Source: Alphaproteobacteria bacterium US3C007 (GTDB taxonomy: Bacteria; Pseudomonadota; Alphaproteobacteria; Rhodobacterales; Rhodobacteraceae). From it: a DNA stretch of 64,000 nucleotides. Location of the stretch: assembly GCA_034423775.1 (NCBI GenBank), contig CP139918.1, forward strand, positions 1,364,001 through 1,428,000, read 5' to 3'. The translations under genes were made by a program, and so were the position numbers. Below, piece by piece: positions 17,556-24,780 of the stretch (position 1 is its first letter; each line of letters starts with the position of its first letter). A model generated the notes under the pieces. It was given only the letters and a program-made list of their open reading frames with translations. It was not told the DNA's origin and made no database searches.

Positions 17556-18248
17556 TCAGTTGATCACAATATTATTTTTGGACACTTTGATCTGGTAGCC
17601 TTTGCCCGGAATATTTTGAATGAGATGCTGCGCGACAATCTGATTTCCGATATTGTCGCGCAGCCTTTTGATCCGCATCACGCCCGCGGCATCCTCACAA
17701 TTGGCGGCGTTTTTCCTCGAAACCAAAATTTCAACATCTAAGCCGGATAGAAAATCACCGTCTAATGTCGCTTCTAAAAGCACGCTTAACGTTTCCATGC
17801 TGCCTTTGGTTAAGTGCAGCCAATCGCCATTTATTTTTACCGAATTTTCGGCTCGGCTCAGCTCGATCCCATTCACCTGCAGTGCGCTGTTTTTCAGCGC
17901 AACGAATTGCTGCCGCAGATGTATGTTGGACATCAAAGAGCCAAAACTTATCACCATCATAGAAATTGTGATGATAACCAGCGTGAAAATAATGCTTGAA
18001 TAGAGGCTGATCGAACTTTCAAAAAGGCTGCCCGATGAGGCTAAAACTTCCAGCAGTTTGATTTCTGTTTGGGTTGAAAAATCATTTTCCAAAAAAACCT
18101 TCTCAATATTTTCATTGAAAACGCGTGGATCTGGTACCGACCATATTATCAGGGCCAACGCGCTGATTATCAAAAGCAATATGATCGCGGCGCCCCAAAG
18201 GATAAGGGTTTGCGGCTTAATATTTAAGAAAGAACTCACCCAAATCAT
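17556..18248 (-). CDS. membrane-anchored protein with C-terminal OmpR-type winged helix
   Basis: A 230-residue protein with two hydrophobic segments (about residues 14-37 and 83-105) around a periplasmic loop of about 45 residues, then a cytoplasmic region. The last 90 residues resemble the OmpR/ToxR DNA-binding winged helix: LHLTKGSMETLSVLLEA, then RIKRLRDNIG and the wing LIQNIPGKGYQIKV. ToxR and CadC have the winged helix at the N-terminus; here the order is reversed. The gene overlaps the preceding small secreted-protein gene by 32 nt, so the two are probably co-expressed, perhaps as sensor partner and regulator. The fold match is by eye only. Confidence 0.6.
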   Translation of the reverse strand: MIWVSSFLNIKPQTLILWGAAIILLLIISALALIIWSVPDPRVFNENIEKVFLENDFSTQTEIKLLEVLASSGSLFESSISLYSSIIFTLVIITISMMVISFGSLMSNIHLRQQFVALKNSALQVNGIELSRAENSVKINGDWLHLTKGSMETLSVLLEATLDGDFLSGLDVEILVSRKNAANCEDAAGVMRIKRLRDNIGNQIVAQHLIQNIPGKGYQIKVSKNNIVIN

Positions 18249-18510
18249 TTTTGAACTTCACTCCGTCAATTTCAGGATATTGTTTGACTATCTGCATCAA
18301 TTTCCAACCGTTTTGCGCTAGCCTGTCCGACAGCTGCGTTTGGTGCGGCCCTGAGCTACAGGTATCATTAATTTTTATCATCCCCAAATGCAGTTGAAGC
18401 GGGGCGGTTTTTTTGGCTTTATATAGGTAATAGCATTCGCCTGATGCAAGCGCTGCGGATCCACCTATACAGATCCCAAAAGCCAAAGCTGAGATAATCA
18501 TTTTGGTCAT
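18217..18510 (-). CDS. small secreted protein of unknown function
   Basis: A 97-residue protein with a signal peptide (MTKMIISALAFGICIGGSAALAS) and a mature part of about 74 residues with two Cys residues (SGECYYLY and NDTCSSG) that could form a disulfide. ATG 18510 is chosen because AAGGA lies about 8 nt upstream; the frame is open to 18597. It overlaps the 5' end of the membrane winged-helix gene and may be its periplasmic partner, by analogy with ToxS-like small partners. No family recognised. Confidence 0.65.
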   Translation of the reverse strand: MTKMIISALAFGICIGGSAALASGECYYLYKAKKTAPLQLHLGMIKINDTCSSGPHQTQLSDRLAQNGWKLMQIVKQYPEIDGVKFKNDLGEFFLKY

Positions 18511-18647
18511 AGCAAACATCCTTAGCGTGTAGGGTCTGCTAAAGTTGACCAAATTCGCCGCGTTATTCAATAACAAATGGCGGTTTTTGGATAACATGAT
18601 CTTTTATTGTTTTCTGTCATCAATCAGAAACAAGATTGGAGATTATG

Positions 18648-19151
18648 ATGAAAAATATATTGGGTGCGGCTTTGCTTGCAACGTTAAGTCCGGCGTTTTT
18701 GAGCGCTGAAAGCTATGCAACGGTTATTAAGATCAAGCCGAATTACCAGACAAAAACACTATCGGAACCGCAGCGCCGCTGTCAGAATGTGGAGGTGCCA
18801 ATCTATGGAACCTCGCAAACCAGAGGCGCCAGCTCAAGCGATGTTTTGGGTGGTATGATTATCGGAGGTCTTCTGGGTGGAACCGTTTCTGGAAAAGACA
18901 GGGGCGCTGCAGCTGGCGCCGTGATCGGGGGCCTGATGGCGGCAGATCAGGGCCAGCAGACAAAGCGGGTTATCGTGGGGTATAGGTCAGAGCAGCAATG
19001 TAATCTCGTTCAGGTTAATACTGAGCAGTCGCATATAAAAAACTACCGCATTACCTATGAGTGGAACGGTATTCGCGGCAAAAGTTATACCTACAACAAC
19101 TATCGTATCGGCGATCAAATTCCAATCAATGTGAGTATCAGCGCAAAGTGA
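18648..19151 (+). CDS. glycine-zipper outer-membrane-type protein (SlyB / 17-kDa antigen-like)
   Basis: About 167 residues with a signal peptide (MKNILGAALLATLSPAFLSA) and a central glycine zipper (about residues 68-100, GGMIIGGLLGG and AAAGAVIGGLMAAD) as in the Rickettsia 17-kDa antigen / SlyB family. A C-terminal beta-rich part contains YRITYEWNG. No lipobox Cys is seen at the cleavage site, so it may not be a lipoprotein. A GGAG Shine-Dalgarno at 18638 precedes two adjacent ATGs (18645, 18648). Likely an envelope-stability protein. Confidence 0.75.
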   Translation: MKNILGAALLATLSPAFLSAESYATVIKIKPNYQTKTLSEPQRRCQNVEVPIYGTSQTRGASSSDVLGGMIIGGLLGGTVSGKDRGAAAGAVIGGLMAADQGQQTKRVIVGYRSEQQCNLVQVNTEQSHIKNYRITYEWNGIRGKSYTYNNYRIGDQIPINVSISAK

Positions 19152-19274
19152 GGGAGGGCTTATTGCTGGTAAAGCGGCGTGTTGCAAAGCTTGTAATTTT
19201 TTATGAGGGGTTTTCTGGCAGCTATACTGAATTGCGCCGCCTAACGCCAAGCCCGCCACCTATCAAAAACATTG

Positions 19275-19309
19275 AAAAGCGTGGGGTGTATCGGCACCCC
19301 GCGCTTTTT
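19275..19309 (+). terminator. rho-independent terminator
   Basis: Stem GCGTGGGGTG / CACCCCGCGC with loop TATCGG, flanked by AAAA and TTTTT. It lies 120 bp after the glycine-zipper gene and before the small ORF at 19403; it would terminate transcription on the plus strand and, because of the flanking A-run, possibly also on the minus strand. Confidence 0.85.
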
Positions 19310-19402
19310 CTTGCGTTGGAGGGTAAGAAGATGGATCAGATCTGTGAAACCCCCTACACAGATTTCCGGTTTTGTGCTATTTTAAGCTTTGGAGGAAGCT
19401 TT

Positions 19403-19588
19403 ATGAACCCTGTGTCTCAAACCACCTCAGCCCAACTGGCAGCTGCGTTAAAAGAGGCTCAGCGCCTAGATAGCGTTGAAGAAAAAGACAAAAAGAAGGT
19501 CTCGCCAGTGCCCGATATTGCAAAAGCTATCGTGGTTTCCATAAGCGCAGATGCCAAACAGCGCTTGCTGGATGATATGCTAAAATAA
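19403..19588 (+). CDS. small hypothetical protein (61 aa)
   Basis: A short, hydrophilic, probably helical protein (starts MNPVSQTTSAQLAAALKEAQ, ends AKQRLLDDMLK). A strong Shine-Dalgarno (GGAGGAAG) lies 6-8 nt upstream of the ATG and the gene follows a clear terminator, supporting independent expression. The frame is open further upstream, but that part crosses the terminator and is not expected to be coding. No family recognised. Confidence 0.6.
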   Translation: MNPVSQTTSAQLAAALKEAQRLDSVEEKDKKKVSPVPDIAKAIVVSISADAKQRLLDDMLK

Positions 19589-19700
19589 GCCAGCTCTCTG
19601 CCTCACGGTGGCGCATATGAAAAGGGGATCATTCCCTGCCCATATGCCAGCCGGCTGATCAAGAGGAACCTTCCTTCGCCGTTTAGACGCCCGATTTTAT

Positions 19701-20327
19701 TTATTTGAGCGTTGCCATCATCCACGCTCGGTCAAGCGTTCCCAATTGCGAGGCTTTGACAAGCATGTCCTGAAACTCTTTTGACACGCCCACTTCATCC
19801 ACCGCCTTTCCAAGCGTTGTGATATCGCGCCCCGAATAAACGATATAAAACCGTTGCATATCTGCAGCGATAACGGGGGCCCACATGTTTACGTCGACGC
19901 TATGACCGCTTAGCATTTTTTGAGCTTCGGGCAGCAGCGCAACCGCGCCCGTGATGTTTTCGCGCGGCAACACATATTCACGCACCATGGACGCTTCATT
20001 GTCATCTGCCCCATTTTCGCCCGCAACCCGCCTAAATAATTCTGGCCCAACAACCTCTGCCGAGGGCGATAATTCGCGTTCGAGCATCAATTTGGCCCAA
20101 GCTGGATCACCCATCAGATTTTGGCCCACAGTCATACTGTGCTCCATCGATTCAAAGGCCGTGTGCAAAAGCAGCGTTCCGGGGCTATAATAACCACCCA
20201 GCACTTGCTGCGTCCAAGCCGCCAAAGCGCCATTGCGCATCATAATGCCGGCTGCATTGCGCAGGCGATCGGCTGCGATTTCGCGTTTGCCGGTGAATGG
20301 CAGGCTTATTCTTCTTGATAAAAACAT
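19701..20327 (-). CDS. hypothetical protein with possible NIPSNAP-like repeats
   Basis: A 208-residue soluble protein preceded by a strong Shine-Dalgarno (GGGAGGGACC). No signal peptide or membrane segment. Two halves each contain an alpha/beta-looking pattern reminiscent of dimeric alpha-beta barrel (NIPSNAP/EthD-type) proteins, for example FESMEHSMTVGQNLMGDPAW in the first half. Function unknown; the neighbours give no strong clue. Confidence 0.6.
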   Translation of the reverse strand: MFLSRRISLPFTGKREIAADRLRNAAGIMMRNGALAAWTQQVLGGYYSPGTLLLHTAFESMEHSMTVGQNLMGDPAWAKLMLERELSPSAEVVGPELFRRVAGENGADDNEASMVREYVLPRENITGAVALLPEAQKMLSGHSVDVNMWAPVIAADMQRFYIVYSGRDITTLGKAVDEVGVSKEFQDMLVKASQLGTLDRAWMMATLK

Positions 20328-20643
20328 AGGTCCCTCCCAAATAGATCTACCCGATTAGGTTAAAAGCAGATCTGTGCATTTGGCTATTAAAATATGATTT
20401 TGAGATATATTTCTTCAGCCTAGCTTTTTATTGCGCAGATATATGCCCTAAAAATGGGCTTATTGGTTTGTGCGGGGCGCGCATAATTTAGAATTTTTTT
20501 GCGGGTTTATTGGATTTATCGCGCGCAACCCTCTGCCATTGGGATTTTGCGTTGCACTGTTCACACATGGTTGCGCTACTGCGGTTTTGCTTGACTTTCG
20601 CCTCCTGTCATTTTGGTGTGTTTTCAGCACGGTGAGGCATATT
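20328..20643. other. intergenic region with divergent promoters
   Basis: This 316-bp AT-rich gap separates the minus-strand hypothetical gene from the FAD oxidoreductase gene. The oxidoreductase frame stays open upstream to 20470 but that part lacks family similarity and a Shine-Dalgarno, so it is treated as non-coding. Confidence 0.5.
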
Positions 20644-21939
20644 ATGAAACACAGTCCGTTTTGGTGGGAAATTGAGCAGGGGCTCTGGCAGGCGTCTGGC
20701 GAGGTGAACCTGCCTTTAGAGGCTGATTATGTGATTGTGGGCGCGGGCTATACGGGGCTTTCTGCTGCCCTAACGATCGCTCGGCAGGGGCATTCAGTGC
20801 GGGTGCTGGACAGCGGCGTGCCTGGCTTTGCAGCCTCTACGCGCAATGGTGGGATTTGCAGTGGTCAAATCAGGCTATCGCATAGCGCTCTCAGCGCAAA
20901 AAGCGGAGTAGATTATGCGGATGCGGTTTATGCCGAAGGTATCGAAGCCCGGCTTGATCTTGCCAAATTTTGTGCCGAAGAACAGATTGAATGCGATCTG
21001 CAGATGACGGGTCGCTTTACCGGTGCAATGAGTTCAAAAGACTATGAAAATCAGTGCCGCGAAGCGGATAGGCTAAACACAATAGATGGCCATAAGGCGT
21101 TTATGGTGCCAAAATCTGACCAGCAGAGTGAAATTAAAACGGATTTGTTTTTTGGCGGCATGGTGCGTGAAGAAATCGGCGGGTTTCATCCCGGTAAATT
21201 TTTTGCAGGCCTTTTGAAGGCTGCGCAAGCTGCGGGGGCGGTCATTCACGCACAAACCTGCGTTGAAGAGATTACCGGCACGTCTTCAGGCAAGAAAACT
21301 GTAGTGACGAATAGGGGCAACGTTATCGGCGGAAAGGTGATTATTGCCACCAACGCTTATACGGGTACCAAATATCAGTTTGGTAAATTTCTGCGTCGTC
21401 GTCTTGTGCCTGCGCAAAGTTGTATTATCGTGACAGAAGCGTTGGGCACGGAAACGGTGAAAGATCTGATGCCAAAATTGCGGATGTATGGAAATACGGC
21501 GAAACTGTATAGTTATTTCAGGCCTACGCCCGCGCGCGATCGTATTCTTTTGGGGTCGCGTAGCTTTGATAGGCACAGGCCCAGCGCGCGGTCAGTGGCG
21601 TATCTCCACCAGAAGCTGGCACAAATTTTTCCAGAGCTTTCAGGCTGTTCTATCGCATATTGCTGGCTGGGAAATGTAGGGTTTACGCGGGCCGAATTAC
21701 CTGCGCTTTTTGAAAGTGACGGTATTTTTTATGCAGCTGGCTATGCTGGGTCTGGAACGGTTTGGGCGCGCTGGCTGGGGAAAAAAATTGCCTCAACCGC
21801 GATGGGTACGGGCAATCAACCTAGTGCATTTTGGGGTCCACCCCCGCCACGGATCCCGTTATATGATGGCAATCCCTGGTTTTTACCCGCGATGCATCGG
21901 TATTTTGGCTTCAAAGATTGGATCAAACGCAGGTCATAG
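20644..21939 (+). CDS. FAD-dependent amine/amino-acid oxidoreductase (DAO family, PuuB-like)
   Basis: A 431-residue flavoprotein. The dinucleotide-binding motif VIVGAGYTGLSAALTIARQG lies at about residues 28-47, followed by the ASTRNGGICSGQI segment typical of gamma-glutamylputrescine oxidase-like proteins; a C-terminal FAD-contact motif (YAAGYAGSGTVWARWLG) is present. The start is ATG 20644, with GTGAGG upstream. The family oxidises primary or secondary amines to aldehyde, ammonia and H2O2. It stands alone, so the substrate is open. Confidence 0.85.
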   Translation: MKHSPFWWEIEQGLWQASGEVNLPLEADYVIVGAGYTGLSAALTIARQGHSVRVLDSGVPGFAASTRNGGICSGQIRLSHSALSAKSGVDYADAVYAEGIEARLDLAKFCAEEQIECDLQMTGRFTGAMSSKDYENQCREADRLNTIDGHKAFMVPKSDQQSEIKTDLFFGGMVREEIGGFHPGKFFAGLLKAAQAAGAVIHAQTCVEEITGTSSGKKTVVTNRGNVIGGKVIIATNAYTGTKYQFGKFLRRRLVPAQSCIIVTEALGTETVKDLMPKLRMYGNTAKLYSYFRPTPARDRILLGSRSFDRHRPSARSVAYLHQKLAQIFPELSGCSIAYCWLGNVGFTRAELPALFESDGIFYAAGYAGSGTVWARWLGKKIASTAMGTGNQPSAFWGPPPPRIPLYDGNPWFLPAMHRYFGFKDWIKRRS

Positions 21940-22047
21940 TTGGGGGATCTGTGCCGCGCCCCAGTGCAGATATTGTTTGCCATACTTACATTCAACTTCA
22001 GCTGACTAGATTGTGTAGGGGGCAATTGGTGATGTTTTGCGGTGGTT

Positions 22048-22641
22048 TTAGTTTTGGCCATCCTGTTCGATTATTGGCAGGATATCCAGAATTGATAGGC
22101 CTTTCATATTGTCTTTCTTGAAACGCCCTGCCGTGACCAATTGCGCATAGCCATGCACAAGGCTCCACATTGCAACTTGGCCCTTTCCCGTTTTGTCGTC
22201 TAGCGATCCGTGATGCCATCCAAGCTCAGCCGAACAATCTGCCAATATCACAAAACAGGCTCTGACCTGTTGTAGCAGGTCGGGATCATCCTGCACCAAA
22301 CGGTCCCGCGAGAACATCAAATCATAGAGCGCGGGATTGGCTTGCGCGAAGGCGACATAGCCCAAAAGCGCCTGGTCTCGCCGTCGCTTGCGATCAGCGT
22401 TTGTGTTGGCATCTGCCGTCATCTTCACTGCGAGCTCTGCATATCCTGTTGTAACCATGGCTGTTAATAAGCCCGCTATATTGCCAAAATGGTTTTTGGG
22501 AGCTGCATGGCTGACGCCCACTTTTTCGGCGCATTTGCGCAGAGATAATCCTCCAAGACCGTCGCGTTCAAGCAGGTCACGGGCGGCCTTAAGAAAGGCT
22601 TCTTTGAGGTTGCCATGGTGATATTTGCGGGCAGCGTCCAT
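22048..22641 (-). CDS. TetR-family transcriptional regulator
   Basis: About 197 residues. The N-terminal helix-turn-helix (GLSLRKCAEKVGVSHAAPKN, about residues 31-50) is followed by a C-terminal domain of the WHG type (QANPALYDLMFSRD). ATG 22641 is chosen: GGAAAG lies just upstream and TetR proteins begin about here; the frame is open to 22710. It is divergent from the alpha/beta hydrolase at 22744, and two palindromes occupy the gap, so it most likely represses both genes. Confidence 0.9.
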   Translation of the reverse strand: MDAARKYHHGNLKEAFLKAARDLLERDGLGGLSLRKCAEKVGVSHAAPKNHFGNIAGLLTAMVTTGYAELAVKMTADANTNADRKRRRDQALLGYVAFAQANPALYDLMFSRDRLVQDDPDLLQQVRACFVILADCSAELGWHHGSLDDKTGKGQVAMWSLVHGYAQLVTAGRFKKDNMKGLSILDILPIIEQDGQN

Positions 22642-22659
22642 TAGCTTTCCTATGATTAT

Positions 22660-22674
22660 ATTTACAGTGTAAAT
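22660..22674. promoter_or_regulatory. palindromic operator, TetR-proximal
   Basis: ATTTACAGTGTAAAT is a perfect inverted repeat around a central G, 19 bp upstream of the TetR start. It shares the ACA-G-TGT core with the second palindrome at 22709, so both are probably bound by the same TetR protein. Confidence 0.7.
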
Positions 22675-22708
22675 TTTAAATTGACACTCTACAAGCCACC
22701 TATTACCC

Positions 22709-22727
22709 ATATTGACAGTGTCAATAT
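22709..22727. promoter_or_regulatory. palindromic operator, hydrolase-proximal
   Basis: ATATTGACAGTGTCAATAT has perfect 9-bp arms around a central G and lies 17 bp upstream of the hydrolase ATG. An intermediate half-site-like TTGACACT occurs at 22681. It is a strong candidate autoregulatory TetR operator. Confidence 0.8.
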
Positions 22728-22743
22728 TTCCGGAGTGTAAGGA

Positions 22744-23766
22744 ATGAAAAAAATATTCATCTGGGTGTTGTCGGGGTTCACAGCTTTTATCGGCGTTGCG
22801 GCGTTTATATGGTTTGCAAATCCGTTTGATCTGAGAGACCGGGTGCTGGTCAGCCAGATTGTGAAAATGCGCGTGGCCCCCAAGCGTTTAGCAATTCCCA
22901 AAACCCCCAGCGATTATGCGATGCTCTATAGCGATGTCGATATTTTTACCAAGGATAATATTCGGCTGAGCGCGTGGGAAATACCAAGCCCGACCCCATC
23001 GGATAAGACGGTGATCGTGAACCATCCACTGACAACCACGCGCTATGGTTCAGATACCGGGCTTGACGGTGTTGCCGCGGAATTTCTGCCTATGGTGAAA
23101 CATTTGCATGACGCCAATTACAACATCGTCATGTATGATCATCGCGGTCAAGGCGAAAGCGATGGTGGCCTCGGCGCAGAGGCGATCGGCAGCGAAGCAC
23201 TGGTTGGCGCGGGGGTCACTGAGTGGCAGGATGTTGCCGCCTCTTTGCGTTATGTGCTTGCGCATCCGCAGTTTGGCGATGATGATATTTTATTTCTCAG
23301 CCAATGTATGGGTGCCAATGCAACTTTTCTGGCCTGGAAAAAAGAACCAGACTTGTTTTCGAACCCGCAAATTAAAGGGTTAATCGCCAACCAACCGACA
23401 TTGTCTTACAATATGACTGATCGCTTCATTCGCGCCAAAACCGGATTGGATCTGGTTGGGCGTGTGCTGGACGCGCAGCGAGAAGAATTCGGGTTTGGAT
23501 TTGCCGAAGCGCTTGATTATGTTCCAAGTCTTACGGTGCCCGTGCTCTATGCGCAGGTGAAAAATGACGTTTACACGTTCAACCAAAAGACCGGGCAGAA
23601 CGATATTCAAGAAATTATCGATGCAACGCCAACGGCGCATAGCATCGTTTGGATTGGCCCCGATCAAGACACGCCGTTTGGTACAGGCCAACGGTTTGAT
23701 GGGTACCAGTATTTCAATACGCATCCAGATGCGTTGCTTGCATTTCTTTCTGAACAAACGCGCTAA
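22744..23766 (+). CDS. membrane-anchored alpha/beta hydrolase with Cys in the nucleophile elbow
   Basis: A 340-residue protein: N-terminal hydrophobic anchor (about residues 5-25), oxyanion strand VIVNHPL, YDHRGQGESDGG, then the elbow L-S-Q-C-M-G (residues 185-190), in which Cys188 takes the place of the usual Ser. Dienelactone hydrolases also use Cys at this position. The acid and His candidates lie in the last third. A GGAGTG ribosome site precedes the ATG. It is under the palindromic TetR operators; substrate unknown, facing the periplasm if the anchor is N-in. Confidence 0.8.
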   Translation: MKKIFIWVLSGFTAFIGVAAFIWFANPFDLRDRVLVSQIVKMRVAPKRLAIPKTPSDYAMLYSDVDIFTKDNIRLSAWEIPSPTPSDKTVIVNHPLTTTRYGSDTGLDGVAAEFLPMVKHLHDANYNIVMYDHRGQGESDGGLGAEAIGSEALVGAGVTEWQDVAASLRYVLAHPQFGDDDILFLSQCMGANATFLAWKKEPDLFSNPQIKGLIANQPTLSYNMTDRFIRAKTGLDLVGRVLDAQREEFGFGFAEALDYVPSLTVPVLYAQVKNDVYTFNQKTGQNDIQEIIDATPTAHSIVWIGPDQDTPFGTGQRFDGYQYFNTHPDALLAFLSEQTR

Positions 23767-23780
23767 CACCTATAAAATTG

Positions 23781-23801
23781 GCCTCGCCTTTCGGGCGAGG
23801 C
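23781..23801. terminator. hairpin after the hydrolase gene
   Basis: Stem GCCTCGCC / GGCGAGGC with a 5-nt loop, 15 bp after the hydrolase stop codon. The T-rich flank is on the minus-strand side (CAATTTTA), so it could serve either direction. Confidence 0.55.
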
Positions 23802-24216
23802 GGCCCAGCAGATTTGTGCCATAGCGTCTCTGCGGCGGCTTTGAATATTCCAGTATCATAGACTCATTGGCCCGGTTCCTTGCGCCGGACTGTAAAGACC
23901 AGACCGCTCAAAACGCATGCGCAAAAGTTTTTGCTTTGATCTGCACGGCGCATATGGCGCAAATGGTCACTCAAGCAGCCCAGCGCTCTTTACCGGCGCG
24001 AACGCGTTGACACGGCTTCCACCCATATCTCATCCAACTTCGGGTGATCGGTTATCGCAATAAGGTTTTTCCTCCAAAGGTAATGGGGTTAAGAGATATT
24101 CATTTATACAGGCGCAAGCGTGCTGGCGCGGAACGACATATATGCCCTTTAAGAGTGTATTTAAGCCCTTTGGCGTGCAGGCTGACCTGCCCGTATTTGA
24201 TGTGATTATCCGCCAC
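23802..24216. other. intergenic region, no gene seen
   Basis: About 415 bp between convergent genes (hydrolase and soxG). No open frame with recognisable similarity, RNA gene or repeat was seen. Confidence 0.5.
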
Positions 24217-24780
24217 TCAGTTGACTGCTACACCATATTGCTTCGCCGTTTCAGTCACGAGCTCCCAGAGTGACAGGGCAAAACTGCGCGGAATGAGCAG
24301 AGAATATGCACCTGCTTCGCGCCAAAGCGTAATGCCAACATGGTGCAGAGCGGTTGAGGCCACCGCCCCCGTCGCAAAGGCGCTTTCGCGCAAATCAATC
24401 GGCAGAAAATGGTTGAGCAATGTCGGGGTTTTATCGCCACTCAAGCGCAGCCAAGTTCGCGAATGCGATAGGTCCAAAACCGTGCCCAATTGACGATCTA
24501 TGTCAGGCAAGTGCATATTTTCCCGCTCTGAGATCACCCACCACTTCAAAGGTTCTACGCGCAGCAAATGTTGCCCGCCACCAGTCAGCGATCGTCCAGG
24601 GCGCGCCACCGCGCTGCACCCGGCGGCTGTCGCGGCCAGGTGTCCAACCCGATCCAGCCTATCCGGCCAAGCAGAGATTTGTATCAGTGAAAAGGGATGA
24701 ACCTCGTGCAAACGAATCTGCGGCGTTGCCGCTGCCGCCAATTGCGCGCGATTATTTAAGGCTGATAGGGGGCTAGTCAT
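24217..24780 (-). CDS. soxG: sarcosine oxidase gamma subunit
   Basis: About 187 residues, the fourth subunit of heterotetrameric sarcosine oxidase, with the folate-transferase-like pattern (RTWLRLSGDKTPTLLNHFLPIDL and a C-terminal SFALSLWEL). ATG 24780 overlaps the soxA stop by 8 nt, so translation is coupled; the frame is open to 24828. It is the last gene of the operon. Confidence 0.9.
   Translation of the reverse strand: MTSPLSALNNRAQLAAAATPQIRLHEVHPFSLIQISAWPDRLDRVGHLAATAAGCSAVARPGRSLTGGGQHLLRVEPLKWWVISERENMHLPDIDRQLGTVLDLSHSRTWLRLSGDKTPTLLNHFLPIDLRESAFATGAVASTALHHVGITLWREAGAYSLLIPRSFALSLWELVTETAKQYGVAVN

Noticed and set aside
19061..19402. Upstream extension of the 61-aa gene
   Set aside because: It crosses a strong terminator and overlaps the glycine-zipper gene; the GGAGGAAG site supports ATG 19403.
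20470..20643. N-terminal extension of the FAD oxidoreductase
   Set aside because: No family similarity or ribosome site; ATG 20644 gives the usual N-terminus.
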